From positions 1 to 11,573 of the forward strand of contig JAEUJR010000384.1 of the NCBI GenBank assembly GCA_016793585.1: a DNA stretch of 11,573 nt. The letters run 5' to 3'. This document shows positions 1 to 6,129 of the stretch, one piece after another. Numbering within the stretch: the first letter of the stretch is position 1; each line of letters opens with the position of its first letter. The translations under genes and the position numbers were made by a program. The notes under the pieces are model-generated. The model was not told where the DNA came from. It saw only the letters and a list, made by a program, of their open reading frames with translations, and did not search any database. The DNA comes from Archangium sp. (lineage in GTDB: Bacteria > Myxococcota > Myxococcia > Myxococcales > Myxococcaceae).

Positions 1-87
1 CTGCGGGTGGGTGGTGTGCTCACGCTCGAAGGCGACGCGCTCCAGACCCGCCGAGCCGAGGTGCACGCCTTCATTCGCAAGGCGTGA
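1..87 (+). CDS. 3' end of an unidentified upstream gene (partial)
   Basis: Frame 1 is open from the first base to a TGA at 85-87 and encodes 28 residues ending in HAFIRKA. The composition (mixed hydrophobic and charged residues, G/C at most third positions) looks like genuine coding sequence rather than a shadow, and it stops 28 bases before the next start codon. The fragment is too short to assign to a family. It runs in the same direction as the next two genes and may belong to their transcription unit. Confidence 0.5.
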   Translation: MRVGGVLTLEGDALQTRRAEVHAFIRKA

Positions 88-115
88 ACGCTCCATCGGG
101 AGTACACCGGCGCGC

Positions 116-577
116 ATGGCTGACGACATCATGGAGCCGACGCTCTGGCGGAAGAACGGGTGGACGGCGAAGGTCATCAAGAACGAAGACGACGACGGCT
201 GGGCGGTGGAGATTCGCAAGGAGGGCCTGCCCGAGCCGGTGTTGATCAGCCCGTGGGTGATGGGGCGCGACAAGAAGAACCCGAAGCCCTTCGACGGGCC
301 CTCGTTCGCGACGTTCGTGAAGACGGCGTCAGAGGTGCTCGACCGCTCGACGCGCCAGCGAGACGCCGCGCTCAAGAAGAAGCTGTCGATTGCGTGGGAG
401 GGCCGCTGGTACGAGGTCAGCTTCGAGCTGGTTCCCGACGAGTACGAGCCGCACGCGTTCCTCACGGCGGTCGACGACGCAGGCGAGAACGTCGCGCGGC
501 ATCGGGTGGCGACGAACCTCAAGTTCACCCGAGACTCGATGAACGACTGGGTGCGCGCGGGGTTCCCGCAGCTCTGA
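116..577 (+). CDS. Hypothetical protein, 153 aa, probably cytosolic
   Basis: I do not recognise this protein. It has no signal peptide or membrane segment, and it is rich in charged and aromatic residues. The first half (about residues 8-50) reads like a small beta-rich segment with alternating WRKNGWTAKV and GWAVEIRKEG stretches. A Lys/Arg-rich stretch (about 76-91) probably forms a helix. A second beta segment (92-135) follows, and a Trp-containing end (DWVRAGFPQL). The pattern of two similar Trp-rich beta stretches could be an internal duplication, but that is inference. The frame extends upstream to base 11, but that extension is Arg/Ser/Pro-rich and overlaps the preceding gene, so I start at ATG 116. 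A second in-frame ATG at 131 is possible. GGGAG at 98-102 lies 13 bases before ATG 116, too far for a good ribosome site. The stop is followed within 8 bases by the next small gene, suggesting co-transcription. Confidence 0.72.
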   Translation: MADDIMEPTLWRKNGWTAKVIKNEDDDGWAVEIRKEGLPEPVLISPWVMGRDKKNPKPFDGPSFATFVKTASEVLDRSTRQRDAALKKKLSIAWEGRWYEVSFELVPDEYEPHAFLTAVDDAGENVARHRVATNLKFTRDSMNDWVRAGFPQL

Positions 578-584
578 GGGCTTC

Positions 585-749
585 ATGTTCAAGCTGACGA
601 AGATGTCGCGCGCGGAGCAGGTGAAGCGCTCGGCGGAGTCGGTGGCCGAACGAATTGGCCTGCACGTCGCGACGGTGGAGCGGGTCGTCGCCGCGGGTGT
701 CTTGCAGAGCCATCACGGCGTGCTCCGGCTCTCGGCGCTGACTCGCTGA
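585..749 (+). CDS. Small putative helix-turn-helix protein, 54 aa
   Basis: This short frame starts at ATG 585, with GAGGG at 576-580 as ribosome site (4-base gap) overlapping the stop codon of the preceding gene; this arrangement is typical of translational coupling. Residues about 17-40 (SAESVAERIGLHVATVERVVAAGVL) resemble a helix-turn-helix of the MerR/excisionase-like (HTH_17) style: small residue and Ala-Glu in the first helix, Gly at the turn, Thr-Val-Glu-Arg-Val in the recognition helix, then Gly-Val-Leu. The C-terminus (GVLRLSAL) would be the short strand after such a motif. A DNA-binding or regulatory role is inference from this pattern only. The protein is basic and has no membrane segment. 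It might alternatively be an adaptor that works with the 153-residue protein encoded just upstream. Confidence 0.55.
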   Translation: MFKLTKMSRAEQVKRSAESVAERIGLHVATVERVVAAGVLQSHHGVLRLSALTR

Positions 750-812
750 GGGGCGCACAGCAGCACACTCGCGACGCCGCATTTGATCGACGGCCTTCGA
801 GGGCATCAGGGC

Positions 813-818
813 TACGCT
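813..818 (+). promoter_or_regulatory. Candidate -10 box TACGCT for glgA
   Basis: TACGCT ends 11 bases before the glgA ATG, and no Shine-Dalgarno sequence lies between them. The same hexamer sits 8 bases before the GTG at 6794. Transcription starting about 6-7 bases after such a box would give an almost leaderless mRNA. No convincing -35 hexamer is at 16-18 bases; TTGATC at 783-788 is 24 bases away. This is a tentative call from recurrence and position. Confidence 0.3.
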
Positions 819-829
819 GGCCCCGCGAT

Positions 830-2284
830 ATGAACATCTTGTTTGCTTCGTCCGAGGTCGCTCCTTTCGCGAAGACGGGAGGCCTGGGCGACGTCGGCTC
901 GGCGCTCCCCCGCGCGCTGGCTGCGGAAGGTCACGACGTTCGTGTGGTCATGCCGATGTACTCGCGCGTGAAGGGCGGGGGCCGGCAGTTCACCGAGGTG
1001 ATTCCCGAGCTGTGGATGGACCTCGGCGGCACGCGGGTGAAGGTCTCCATCTACGAGAGCCCGCTGCCCGGCACGAAGGTGCCCGTCTACTTCGTGCGCT
1101 GCCCACCGCTGTACGACCGCCCGTCGCTGTACGGCAACTCGCCTGACGAGCATCTGCGCTTCGCCGTGTTGAACTGGGCGGCGCTCAAACTCTGCCAACA
1201 CCTGCGGTTCGCTCCCGACGTCATTCATTGCAATGATTGGCAGACGTCGCTGATTCCGCTGCTTTTGCGCGCGCGCTTCTCGTGGGACAAGTTGTTCGCG
1301 AACACGCGCACGGTGTTGACGATTCACAACCTGGGGCACCAGGGCACGTTCCCCTCGAGCGTCATGCGCGAGACCGGCCTGCAGGACTCCTGGTACCTCT
1401 TCCACCAGGACGAGCTGAACGCGGGCCGCCTCGGCTTCCTGATGACGGGTCTGCTCTACGCGAACGCCATCACCACGGTGAGCCCGACCTACGCGCGTGA
1501 GATTCAGACACGCGAGCAGGGCGTCGGCCTCGACCACATTCTTCGTCAGCGCAGCGACGCGTTGACGGGCATTCTGAATGGCATCGACGAAGACGAGTGG
1601 AACCCCGCGGCCGACAAACACCTGCCGGTGGGCTTCAACGCCGAGTCGTTGCGCGGAAAAGAGGTCTGCAAGAAGGCGCTGCTCGATGCGGTGCGGTTGC
1701 CCTATCGGCGCGAGGTGCCGGTGTTCTCGCTGGTGGCGCGACTCGTCTGGCAGAAGGGCATCGACCTGGTCGAGAGCACGCTGCCGAACCTGCTGCGGCA
1801 TCACAAGTTTCAGCTCGTGGTGCTGGGCAAAGGCGAGCACAAGTACGAGGAGTTCTTCCGCCTGCTGGCGCGCGCGTTCCCCCAGAAGGTGGCGTACGAC
1901 TCGGCGTTCTCGGAGCCGCGCGCGCACCTCGTCGAAGCCGGCAGCGACGTGTTCCTCATGCCGTCGCGGTACGAGCCGTGCGGGCTCAATCAGATGTACA
2001 GCTTGAGGTACGGCACCGTTCCGCTCGTGCACAAGACTGGCGGGCTCGCCGACACGGTCTGGCAATACAACCCACGCTCGGGTCGCGGCACCGGGTTCGT
2101 GTTCGAGCACTTCGATGAAGGTGGGCTCTCGTGGGCCGTGCGGCGCGCGCTCGAGGTCTGGGGCAGCGGAACCGGCGAGTATCGGGCGCGGTGGGAGGCG
2201 CTGATGCGCAATGGCATGCAGCTGCCGCTCGGCTGGAAGCACCGCGTCGGCCGCTATGAAGAGGTCTACCGCAAGCTGCGGTGA
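830..2284 (+). CDS. glgA: Glycogen synthase GlgA (GT5 family), 484 aa
   Basis: This enzyme transfers glucose from ADP-glucose (UDP-glucose in some bacteria) to the non-reducing end of an alpha-1,4-glucan in cytosolic glycogen synthesis. It is full length for the family (about 480 aa) and has both Rossmann-like halves of the GT-B fold. The N-terminal KTGGLGDV motif supplies the nucleotide-sugar-binding Lys15. DWQT (136-139), TIHN (His166) and TTVSPTYAREI (215-225) follow. NGID/WNP (250-259) marks the linker to the second domain. VARLVWQKG (302-310) holds the active-site pair Arg304 and Lys309, and SRYEPCGLNQ (379-388) holds the catalytic-type Glu382. HKTGGLADTV (401-410) is the second KTGGL-like loop. 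All expected catalytic residues are present, so the gene should be functional. Translation starts at ATG 830, which places Lys15 exactly as in E. coli GlgA. No glgB, glgC or glgP is in the window, so the gene appears to be outside a glycogen operon here. The donor nucleotide cannot be decided from these motifs. Confidence 0.96.
   Translation: MNILFASSEVAPFAKTGGLGDVGSALPRALAAEGHDVRVVMPMYSRVKGGGRQFTEVIPELWMDLGGTRVKVSIYESPLPGTKVPVYFVRCPPLYDRPSLYGNSPDEHLRFAVLNWAALKLCQHLRFAPDVIHCNDWQTSLIPLLLRARFSWDKLFANTRTVLTIHNLGHQGTFPSSVMRETGLQDSWYLFHQDELNAGRLGFLMTGLLYANAITTVSPTYAREIQTREQGVGLDHILRQRSDALTGILNGIDEDEWNPAADKHLPVGFNAESLRGKEVCKKALLDAVRLPYRREVPVFSLVARLVWQKGIDLVESTLPNLLRHHKFQLVVLGKGEHKYEEFFRLLARAFPQKVAYDSAFSEPRAHLVEAGSDVFLMPSRYEPCGLNQMYSLRYGTVPLVHKTGGLADTVWQYNPRSGRGTGFVFEHFDEGGLSWAVRRALEVWGSGTGEYRARWEALMRNGMQLPLGWKHRVGRYEEVYRKLR
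2268..2282 (+). other. Small hairpin overlapping the glgA stop codon
   Basis: ACCGCA and TGCGGT form a perfect 6-bp inverted repeat around a 3-base loop (AGC). Its right arm runs into the T of the TGA stop at 2282-2284. No T-tract follows, so it is not a classical intrinsic terminator. It may help termination, stabilise the 3' end or be chance. A similar structure sits on the stop codon at 4226-4228. Confidence 0.25.
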
Positions 2285-2344
2285 CTCCAATCGAGCGGGG
2301 TCGTTTTCGTGAAGCTCGGTCGCGGCTCGCGCACCTGGGCCGAC

Positions 2345-4228
2345 ATGAGAACGTCTTTCATCGTCTTGATGGTGCTGTGCAGCGGGTGTCTGAACGTCGT
2401 CTCCGAGGAGCAGCCGAGGCTCGACGGAGGGCCAGTCGTCGTCGGCGGTGGAGTGTCGGGTGGTGGCACGGCCTCGGGTGGGGGCATCGCTCCTGGTGGC
2501 GGCCCGGGCGGCGGCGCGGCGCTGTCACCCGTCTCGTGTTCGGCAGACGGCTTCTGCTGGGAGGGCACCGTCTATGGCGGCACCTTCTTCGGCGTGCATG
2601 GCTCGTCGGCCTCGCACGTGGTGGCGGTCGGTGAAGGCGGTGTCATCGCCACCTTCGACGGCGTGACGTGGCAGTACGCACGTTCACCCGTTCGCCACAC
2701 GCTTCGCGCGGTCTGGTTCGAGAGCGCCACCCGCGGCTGGGCGGTCGGCGACCGGGGCACGGTGCTCGAGTGGGACGGCCAGCGTTGGAGCGTCATCGAC
2801 CTCGGCATCACCAGCGACCTGTTCGCCGTCTCGGGCGCTGGCTCCACCGTGTACCTCGGCGGCACCGAGGCGCTCTTCACGCGCCGCGACGGCCGGTGGG
2901 AGCGGGTCGCAGGCGTGCTGCCGGTGACCGACTCGCCAGCCATCGTCACCAGCATCGCCGTCGGCAGCGCGAACGAGGTGTACATCATCGGCAGCAGCGG
3001 CAGCTTCTTCCTCCTCAGGTTCGACGGCAGCACGTGGCGTGACTGGAGCGAGGCGCGCATGGGTGGGCCGACCTCGAGCGACCAGCTGTATTCGGCCTCC
3101 ATCTGCAGCGGCGCGCTGGTGGTGTCGGGCAACTACAGCGGTGAGTTCCACGCCTCCTGGGTGCAGCGCGCCGGGCAGTGGCAGGAGGTTCACGCGCAGG
3201 GCGCCCGCAGCGTCTGTCTGTCGGCGACCGAGTTCCTCTCGTTCGGCAGCTCGTACTACGGCAACACCCTGGTCGAGCTGGTGACGCCTGGCGCGCCGAT
3301 GCCTGCGCAGCCAGTCGGCCAGAGCGTCGGCGTCATCGCGGCGTATGCAGCAGGGCCTCGTGACGCGTTCCTCGTCGGCGCGAACGGGCTGCTCCTTCGC
3401 TGGACGGGCGGAGCGTTGACGGCTCCGGCGGTGACACGCGTGGCGAAGGTCGTCGCCTCGAGCGGAACGAACGTCTACCGCCTCACCGCAGACCAGCGCG
3501 TGGAGCGACTCGAAGGGGGCCAGTGGCGCGCGCTCCAGGTGCCTGGCACAGGCGTCATCAGCGACCTCGCGACCGCTGCCGAGGCCGACCTCTGGGTCGT
3601 TCGTGGCGGTGAGGTTCATCACCTCGTCGGAACCACCTGGCGAACCTTCACCGACATCGCAGCCGAGACGCGTTTCGTCACCAGCGTGGGGCCGTCGAAC
3701 GCCTGGTTCTCGGGCGGCGCCGGAGCGGTCTCGTGGTGGAACGGCACCGACGTCTTCAGCTTCTTCCTGCCGGGCCCGAACCGGACCGGGCCGGTTCACG
3801 TGAGCGGCACCGACGTGTACGTGCCGACGTACGACCCGCAGTCGGGGCCGACGGCGGCGTGGCGGCGAGCCGCGGGCGGCAGCTGGGTGGCGCTGACTGG
3901 CCTCGACGCGTGGCGCATCGGCGGCGCGGGCGACCAGGTGCTCTACACCTCGGTTGGGCAGTTGATGCGGTGGCGCGGGCGCGGCGAGCTCGTCTCGAGG
4001 CCCATCGACAGCGACCTGCTCGTCTCGACGCCTGGCGCCGTCTGGGTGACGAGCCGCCGGTATGAGGCAGGTGGCCAGACCTCGCTCCACCGCTACCCCT
4101 TGCCCGCTGGTCCTCTGGTGACGCTCGACCTCGGCACGAGCGCAGCCATCGGCTCCATCGCCGCGACGACGGATGGCCACGTGTGGGTCTCGACCGCGTC
4201 TGGCGCGTTGCTGCACCTCACCCCGTGA
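2345..4228 (+). CDS. Lipoprotein with beta-propeller-like repeats, 627 aa
   Basis: The predicted product is exported and lipidated. A short signal sequence (MRTSFIVLMVLCSG) precedes Cys15, the likely lipidated residue, although the lipobox (Leu-Cys-Ser-Gly-Cys) is not ideal. Residues about 28-60 are a Gly/Ser-rich low-complexity tether of the kind common on myxobacterial lipoproteins. From about residue 80 to the end I count about 14 divergent repeats of 36-44 residues, with the theme hydrophobic strand - AVG or VSG - GxxLxxWDGxxW. Clear examples are GWAVGDRGTVLEWDGQRW (131-148) and AFLVGANGLLLRWTGG (341-356). These look like propeller blades (BNR/YCF48-like or WD40-like), and 14 blades would fit two seven-bladed propellers. 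Such domains usually mediate binding; no catalytic motif is seen. An in-frame GTG at 2309 would add 12 residues (MKLGRGSRTWAD), but the ATG gives a cleaner signal peptide. Neither start has a strong ribosome site. The ligand is unknown. Confidence 0.82.
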   Translation: MRTSFIVLMVLCSGCLNVVSEEQPRLDGGPVVVGGGVSGGGTASGGGIAPGGGPGGGAALSPVSCSADGFCWEGTVYGGTFFGVHGSSASHVVAVGEGGVIATFDGVTWQYARSPVRHTLRAVWFESATRGWAVGDRGTVLEWDGQRWSVIDLGITSDLFAVSGAGSTVYLGGTEALFTRRDGRWERVAGVLPVTDSPAIVTSIAVGSANEVYIIGSSGSFFLLRFDGSTWRDWSEARMGGPTSSDQLYSASICSGALVVSGNYSGEFHASWVQRAGQWQEVHAQGARSVCLSATEFLSFGSSYYGNTLVELVTPGAPMPAQPVGQSVGVIAAYAAGPRDAFLVGANGLLLRWTGGALTAPAVTRVAKVVASSGTNVYRLTADQRVERLEGGQWRALQVPGTGVISDLATAAEADLWVVRGGEVHHLVGTTWRTFTDIAAETRFVTSVGPSNAWFSGGAGAVSWWNGTDVFSFFLPGPNRTGPVHVSGTDVYVPTYDPQSGPTAAWRRAAGGSWVALTGLDAWRIGGAGDQVLYTSVGQLMRWRGRGELVSRPIDSDLLVSTPGAVWVTSRRYEAGGQTSLHRYPLPAGPLVTLDLGTSAAIGSIAATTDGHVWVSTASGALLHLTP

Positions 4229-4233
4229 GGCGC
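4213..4233 (+). terminator. Hairpin straddling the propeller-lipoprotein stop codon; possible weak terminator
   Basis: CCTCAC (4216-4221) pairs with GTGAGG (4225-4230) around a 3-base loop, and the stop codon TGA 4226-4228 lies within the right arm. After one A/C mismatch, the stem extends by two more pairs (4213-4214 with 4232-4233). The following sequence has only two T residues, so rho-independent termination is doubtful. The next gene starts about 95 bases downstream. Confidence 0.3.
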
Positions 4234-4314
4234 TTCAACAGACAGACCTCGGCGGGTCCTCCAATGTCCCAGGAAACGACGCTCGCGTGTCGAACGCGCG
4301 GCCGCCCCATTCCT

Positions 4315-4318
4315 GGAG
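4315..4318 (+). promoter_or_regulatory. Shine-Dalgarno site deciding the GTG 4324 start
   Basis: GGAG (within GGAGAA) lies 5 bases before GTG 4324. It supports this start over the in-frame ATG at 4264, which has no comparable site and would put about 20 unrelated residues ahead of the signal peptide. Confidence 0.65.
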
Positions 4319-4323
4319 AAGAC

Positions 4324-5991
4324 GTGAAGACCTGCCTCTGGCTGATCAGCTGTCTCGCCGTGTTGCTGGCCGCTCCCGACGCGGAAGCCTGCGGCTGCTT
4401 CGCGCCTCCCAACCCCACCGTGCCCGTCGTGCAGGCCGGAGAACGCATTCTCTTCGCCGTCAAGAACGGCCAGGTCACCGCCCACGTGCAGGTCGTCTAC
4501 GACGGCGCGAACGCCTCGGAGTTCGGCTGGCTGTTGCCCATGCCTGCCGTGCCGACGCTCGAGCTGGGCACCGACGAGCTCTTCGTACAGCTCACCACCA
4601 CGACGCAGCCGCGCTATCGCCTCAACACCACCTTCGACGCCAACTGCGCGCCCTTCGGCAGTGGTACGGGCGGCGGCACGGCCTCCTTCCCATCTGCTGG
4701 GGGCGCCTCGGCTGGAGGTGGTGCCTCGGGAGCCGGAGGGCCCCCAGTGCTCGTCGTGCAGGACTCGGTGGGTCCCTACGACTACGCCGTGCTGCGCGCC
4801 GACTCGAAGACCGAGATGCTCGACTGGCTGCGCACGAATCGCTTCTTCGTGCCCGCCGGCACCGAGAGCGCCGTCGACCCCTACATCAGGCCCGGTGGCT
4901 TCTTCCTCGCGCTCAAGCTGCGCGCCGGCAACACGACCGGCGACCTGCAGCCGGTGGTGCTCCGCTACCAGAGCGACGTCGGCGCCATTCCCATCACGCT
5001 CACGGGTGTGGGCGCGACCCCGAACATGGGCGTGCAGGTGTGGATGCTGGGCAACGGTCGCGCGATTCCCCGCAACTACCACCACACCGTGCTCAACGAC
5101 GCGCGCATCGATTGGCAGGCGGCCGGAGCCAACTACAACGAAGTCGTCATCGCCGCCGTCGGCGAGGCGCCCGAACGCCACAGCTTCATCACCGAGTACG
5201 CAGGCCCCAGCAGCGTCATGCGCAACGTGCTCGCGCCTCCGCAGCGCTTCGGCACCAGGGCCCAGCTTGCGGCCGCGGCGACGCCCGAGGCCTTCATCGA
5301 CACCCTCTTCGCCAATCGGTTCGTTGCGCCAACCTTCACGCAGGGCTTCGCGCTGCCCGGGCCGCTCAAGGCCATTCTGCTCAAGTACCTGCCGAAGCCC
5401 GCGAACGTCACCGCCGACACGTTCTTCCAGAGCTACCGCTTCTTCAAGGCGCAGGCGCCCGCTCCCAACTTTCAGCCGCAGGCGATGGCCGACGAAATCT
5501 GGGAGCGCGTCGTCAAACCGGTACAAGACGCGCAGTCGCTCTTCGACGAGAGCCCGGTGCTGACGCGGCTGTACACGACGATTTCACCCCGTGACATGAA
5601 CAAAGACCCGGCGTTCTCGTTCAACCCGGCGCTCCCGGACGTGAGCAACGAGCACCAGGCCACCATGCACGTCTCGTGCAACGCCCAGCGCGGCGAGAAG
5701 AGCGCGACCCTCACCACCGAGCAGGGCTTCGTCATTCCCTTCTCGCAGGGCCGCTTCAACCCGGCTGACGTGAACGTGCGGTTGTTGCCGGCGTCGCTGC
5801 GCATCGAAGCCCTGCGGGAAGAGGGCGCTCCCGAGGTGGTCGTCGACAACCAGAGCCTCATCAACCCCATGTCGGGCGTGATTCCCGCGGTGCCGTCGCC
5901 GGTGCCCGTGTCTCGAGGCTGTGAGTCGGTCGGTGGTGCGGTCGGCCTCGGCGTGCTCGCGCTGGTTCGCCTGCTACGCCGCAGACAGTGA
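4324..5991 (+). CDS. Exported DUF2330 family protein with GC_trans_RRR C-terminal anchor, 555 aa
   Basis: The protein starts with a classical signal peptide (MKTCLWLISCLAVLLAAPDAEA), with a likely signal peptidase I cut after Ala22. The mature protein then begins CGCFAPP, a hallmark of DUF2330 proteins. Further features that fit my memory of the family are QAGERILFAV (37-46), the AHVQVVYDG strand region (53-61), FGWLLPMP (67-74) and ELFVQLTTTTQPRY (85-98). A Gly/Ala/Ser-rich stretch (about 112-140) interrupts the domain. Cysteines are few (23, 25, 108, 452, 533). The C-terminus reads RGC (531-533), then a hydrophobic helix (about 535-551), then RRRQ. This is the Cys-transmembrane-Arg pattern of the myxobacterial GC_trans_RRR / MYXO-CTERM sorting signals, and it suggests envelope or surface anchoring after processing. 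The biochemical role of DUF2330 is unknown to me. The gene stands alone: 95 bases separate it from the preceding lipoprotein gene, and the following genes are on the other strand. Confidence 0.88.
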   Translation: MKTCLWLISCLAVLLAAPDAEACGCFAPPNPTVPVVQAGERILFAVKNGQVTAHVQVVYDGANASEFGWLLPMPAVPTLELGTDELFVQLTTTTQPRYRLNTTFDANCAPFGSGTGGGTASFPSAGGASAGGGASGAGGPPVLVVQDSVGPYDYAVLRADSKTEMLDWLRTNRFFVPAGTESAVDPYIRPGGFFLALKLRAGNTTGDLQPVVLRYQSDVGAIPITLTGVGATPNMGVQVWMLGNGRAIPRNYHHTVLNDARIDWQAAGANYNEVVIAAVGEAPERHSFITEYAGPSSVMRNVLAPPQRFGTRAQLAAAATPEAFIDTLFANRFVAPTFTQGFALPGPLKAILLKYLPKPANVTADTFFQSYRFFKAQAPAPNFQPQAMADEIWERVVKPVQDAQSLFDESPVLTRLYTTISPRDMNKDPAFSFNPALPDVSNEHQATMHVSCNAQRGEKSATLTTEQGFVIPFSQGRFNPADVNVRLLPASLRIEALREEGAPEVVVDNQSLINPMSGVIPAVPSPVPVSRGCESVGGAVGLGVLALVRLLRRRQ

Positions 5992-6115
5992 GGCCGGTGT
6001 GGGCAGAGGAACCCACCGTGAGCGTGAGGCCACGCAGCACCTCGATGGCGTCGGCCGTCTCTCCTTCCAGTCGCACGTCGCCTTCGGCCCCACGAATGCG
6101 AATGGCCGTCTTCAG
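5861..6115 (-). CDS. Small hypothetical protein with apparent CTG start, 84 aa
   Basis: I infer this gene from a strong Shine-Dalgarno (GAGGAG, - strand, 6126-6121) 5 bases before CTG 6115-6113, 14 bases after the stop of the - strand lipoprotein gene. No ATG, GTG or TTG is nearby in frame; the first GTG is at codon 13. The first 43 residues look like a real, partly beta protein (KTAIRIRGAEGDVRLEGE, then ADAIEVLRGLTLTV), with amphipathic strands followed by a helix. From about residue 45 the sequence becomes Arg/Pro/His-rich. It is antisense to the last 131 bases of the DUF2330 gene, so this tail looks like shadow sequence. The true gene may therefore end earlier through a frameshift, or the tail may be recent read-through. 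Function unknown. It is probably co-transcribed with the cysteine-rich lipoprotein. Confidence 0.5.
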   Translation of the reverse strand: MKTAIRIRGAEGDVRLEGETADAIEVLRGLTLTVGSSAHTGLTVCGVAGEPARARRGRPHHRPTHSLETRAPATAPRESRPTWG

Positions 6116-6120
6116 GGTCG

Positions 6121-6126
6121 CTCCTC
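6121..6126 (-). promoter_or_regulatory. Strong Shine-Dalgarno before an apparent CTG start codon
   Basis: On the - strand, GAGGAG begins 3 bases after the TGA of the upstream gene and ends 5 bases before CTG 6115-6113. The spacing is close to optimal and no conventional start codon is available there. This is the main evidence for the small - strand gene. Confidence 0.5.
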
Positions 6127-6129
6127 GAT

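Noticed and set aside
11..115. N-terminal extension of the 153-residue protein back to base 11
   Set aside because: The extension is Arg/Ser/Pro-rich, overlaps the end of the preceding gene and lacks a ribosome site.
812..2290. Long - strand open frame (about 490 codons) opposite glgA
   Set aside because: It is the antisense of a certain gene. The product is rich in Arg/Ala/His/Val with no motif, as expected when G/C-rich third positions remove stops on the other strand.
2309..2344. GTG 2309 as start of the propeller lipoprotein
   Set aside because: It would put 12 extra residues before a signal peptide that is complete from ATG 2345. The alternative cannot be fully excluded.
2684..4216. 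Long - strand frame opposite the propeller lipoprotein
   Set aside because: Arg/Ala/Asp-rich composition with no motif or ribosome site; the + strand shows signal peptide, linker and repeats.
4093..5594. - strand frame 4093-5526 and + strand frame 4173-5594 overlapping the DUF2330 gene
   Set aside because: Both are out of frame with a protein that has a signal peptide, family motifs and a C-terminal anchor. Their products are Arg/His/Gly-rich shadows.
5995..6017. GTGGG/CCCAC hairpin after the DUF2330 stop as a bidirectional terminator
   Set aside because: It has only 5 pairs and an 8-base loop, lacks a T-tract on either strand, and falls in the probable coding part of the small - strand gene.
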